Source: Sporosarcina sp. ACRSL (GTDB lineage: Bacteria > Bacillota > Bacilli > Bacillales_A > Planococcaceae). From it: DNA of 64,000 nucleotides. This document shows positions 62,383-64,000 of this stretch, piece by piece; position 1 is the stretch's first letter; each line of letters begins with the position of its first letter. A model generated the notes under the pieces. That model did not search any database, had not been told where the DNA came from, and saw only the letters and a list, made by a program, of their open reading frames with translations. The position numbers were made by a program, and so were the translations under genes. The stretch is from NCBI RefSeq assembly GCF_022346605.1, contig NZ_JAKRNT010000004.1, positions 124,001 through 188,000 on the forward strand, given 5' to 3'.

Positions 62383-62799
62383 ATGACGAATAATGATGAA
62401 CATGAACAATACGCTGAGCACTATTCTGAAAAGAAGTTTTGGAATAAGGTACTCAAGTATGCAAAGAAAGCCGGAGTTAAAGTTACATATGCCGCTTTGC
62501 TTCTTTTTTACACATTGCAAAAACCAACGACTCCAATAAAAGCAAAATCGATTATTATTGGCGCTTTGGGATATTTCATTCTTCCGTTAGATTTAATACC
62601 CGATGTTGCACCGGTCGTAGGATACGTAGATGATTTAGGTGTTATTATCGGTGCTTTGGTTGTTGTTGCAGCTCATATCGACAATGAATCTAAACAAAAG
62701 GCAAAAGGGAAAATAGTAGAATGGTTCGGTGAGGGTGCTTTAGAGGAAACTGCGTCTGTTGATAAAGATATTGATAAGAATCAAGAGAAGAACGAATAA
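62383..62799 (+). CDS. DUF1232 (YkvA-like) membrane protein
   Basis: The 138-residue protein contains IIGALGYFILPLDLIPDVAP followed by VVGYVDDLGVIIGAL, the DUF1232 signature (YxxxPxDLIPDxxPxxGxxDD). A charged N-terminal part (about 1-45) and an acidic Lys/Glu-rich tail flank the membrane segments. The biological role of DUF1232 is unknown. ATG 62383 follows AAAGGGAG. Confidence 0.85.
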   Translation: MTNNDEHEQYAEHYSEKKFWNKVLKYAKKAGVKVTYAALLLFYTLQKPTTPIKAKSIIIGALGYFILPLDLIPDVAPVVGYVDDLGVIIGALVVVAAHIDNESKQKAKGKIVEWFGEGALEETASVDKDIDKNQEKNE

Positions 62800-62864
62800 T
62801 CTAAAGGTAGCCGTCGAGTATTGGCCGGAGAGCTCTGCTACACAGTTGGCTTATACTGTCGAGT

Positions 62865-62973
62865 AAGCAGGGCATCCTTCTCTTATGTAGAATTTGGCAG
62901 CCAATCAGTATTAACTGGGGCAACAAAATATGCAATTGGTTGCCTCCATTCGATTTTCATTGTGAAATTAGTG
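62865..62973 (+). repeat. dispersed repeat, right copy
   Basis: Diverged direct copy of 53361-53473, ending with the shared GGTTGCCTCCATTCGATTTT and GAAATTAGTG. The 62800-63030 stretch holds no gene; the open frame across it merely reads through this repeat. Confidence 0.6.
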
Positions 62974-63030
62974 TTGATGTTTGAAAAAATCATATTGAAA
63001 TGCTGCTTCTCAACGTAGTCACAACAAGCG

Positions 63031-63234
63031 ATGAAGGCAGAGACTTATCAGGAAAGTATTGGGCATGTAATCGGACATTCTCTTTCCATGCCTTCAGATG
63101 CAATACGTAATGAAGAGGATGCTGCTTTACATGATAATGTTATAAATCTTGAGCTCTCTGACACTGAGAAAGATACATTTATTAAATTACTGATTGGTCA
63201 AGGGGCAATTCGGAAAGAGTTACCATATCCATGA
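63031..63234 (+). CDS. small frame, doubtful gene or C-terminal relic
   Basis: A 67-codon frame starts at ATG 63031 without a ribosome binding site. It reads like genuine protein (LELSDTEKDTFIKLLIGQGA, end IRKELPYP), so it may be the tail of a lost gene. No family recognised. From 63235 to 63440 only AT-rich DNA is seen. Confidence 0.3.
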   Translation: MKAETYQESIGHVIGHSLSMPSDAIRNEEDAALHDNVINLELSDTEKDTFIKLLIGQGAIRKELPYP

Positions 63235-63458
63235 TACTCAAAAACAAAAAATGGACTTAATAGAAAATGAAATGTGTTGGATAAATTCCTATTTTGTTTT
63301 TGCCAGTTGTATTTGGAAGTACGTATCATATATTTCTTGAATCAGAACAGGTTTTTTCCTATTGCCTATTCAAAGGTTATTGAGTTGTTTGAAGTTCAGT
63401 ATTTGTATATAGTATAATTTAATTAACATAAAATTACGATAAGTAGGGGATGGAAAAA

Positions 63459-64000
63459 TTGAGTACAAATGTTTTGTATCAAGTGAATGTATTTGGAGAA
63501 TTTATAGATATTGAGCCAATACCAGACAATATTATGAAGTTGATGCCATTATTATCAAATCTTCAATTGATGCCTAATACTATTCAAGAAATTAACCCGA
63601 ATTACGGTTTGAATCCTTTAAATAGAATTGCTTTTACATCTGCTAATATTAATTTTAGGGTTGAAATTAACAGTGATAAAATTGCTATCTTTCAAAATTC
63701 ACCGAATGAAAAAGGGATAAGTAATTCTTTGGAAGATTTTTTGCATAATGTTGAAATAGTAATCGATGTCATTTTAAAAGCATTTAGTAAAAAAGGAACG
63801 AGAGCATCATTAATAACAGACACTCTATATCTCGATTTTGAATTGGAAAAGTTAAATGCAATATATGATAAAGTTTCAAACCCATTAGATTATTTTATAG
63901 AAAATAGGCCTTTTGAATGGACAGTTAGAAATGTAAGTAGAGATGAGTACGGGAGTGAACAAACCAATGTGATTTTAGATATAGGACGTACACAGGGAAG
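63459..64000 (+). CDS. unknown protein, 5' part of a gene leaving the window
   Basis: The frame is open from TTG 63459 (6 bases after AGGGGATGG) or ATG 63450 to the right edge, at least 180 residues. It begins STNVLYQVNVFGEFIDIEPI. The sequence is cytoplasmic in character, without signal peptide or membrane segments. The C-terminus lies outside the window. I do not recognise the family. Confidence 0.6.
   Translation, partial: MSTNVLYQVNVFGEFIDIEPIPDNIMKLMPLLSNLQLMPNTIQEINPNYGLNPLNRIAFTSANINFRVEINSDKIAIFQNSPNEKGISNSLEDFLHNVEIVIDVILKAFSKKGTRASLITDTLYLDFELEKLNAIYDKVSNPLDYFIENRPFEWTVRNVSRDEYGSEQTNVILDIGRTQG

Noticed and set aside
62821-63018. 65-codon plus-strand frame
   Set aside because: Runs through the dispersed repeat and hairpin relics; no ribosome site.

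Overview
The window looks like a chromosomal stretch of an AT-rich, spore-former-type Bacillota, most likely Bacillales of the Sporosarcina/Lysinibacillus/Planococcaceae kind. The reasons are three SLH-domain surface proteins, AGGAGG-type ribosome binding sites with frequent TTG/GTG starts, sigma-A promoters, a BY-kinase/PHP-phosphatase exopolysaccharide switch and many intrinsic terminators. The genus is inferred, not proven. No rRNA, tRNA or CRISPR array was seen.

Layout. 0-5 kb is a surface-protein and mobile-DNA zone: the 3' end of one surface-protein gene, an ORF-less group II intron with a clear domain V, a downstream surface-protein exon with no start of its own, a DDE transposase, a second truncated copy of the intron and two decayed tyrosine-recombinase tails. 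5-7.6 kb holds a membrane-anchored unknown, a VanZ-like protein and a short SLH protein. 7.9-25.5 kb is one long exopolysaccharide/capsule locus: chain-length regulator, BY-kinase, PHP phosphatase, PglF/CapD-type dehydratase, a WbpA/B/E/D-like route to a 2,3-diamino-uronic acid, Wzx, Wzy, glycosyltransferase, PglC-like initiating transferase, PglD- and PglE-like enzymes, plus a CapK-like adenylate-forming protein and an amino-acid permease.

25.5-30 kb holds a candidate small RNA, a degraded GGDEF remnant, an SLH protein with a DUF2599-like tail, a lipoprotein, a HAD phosphatase and a membrane protein. 30.6-45.1 kb is a catabolic/transport block: a Dpp/Opp-type ABC transporter with its binding protein, an M20 peptidase, a GntR regulator, an MFS transporter, a class III CoA-transferase, a flavin-reductase-like protein, an HMG-CoA-lyase-family gene broken by one in-frame TAA, and LeuC/LeuD-type hydratase subunits. 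45.6-48.2 kb is a large SLH protein with Ig-like repeats. 48.4-52.5 kb is an NAD-salvage operon: NrtR-like Nudix, nicotinamidase, PncB and a NadD-like enzyme.

52.5-64 kb is an accessory region. It has an exact-period 21-bp repeat array, a VOC protein and two nearly identical (15 differences in 298 residues) WHH-type HNH nuclease toxins, each with a copied promoter region but with unrelated genes downstream. It also has a zinc-finger PD-(D/E)XK protein with a decayed copy of its tail, an S9 peptidase, small membrane proteins and several gene relics. The strongest candidates for unusual biology are the intron/surface-protein arrangement at the left end and the duplicated nuclease modules with non-matching partners at the right end.
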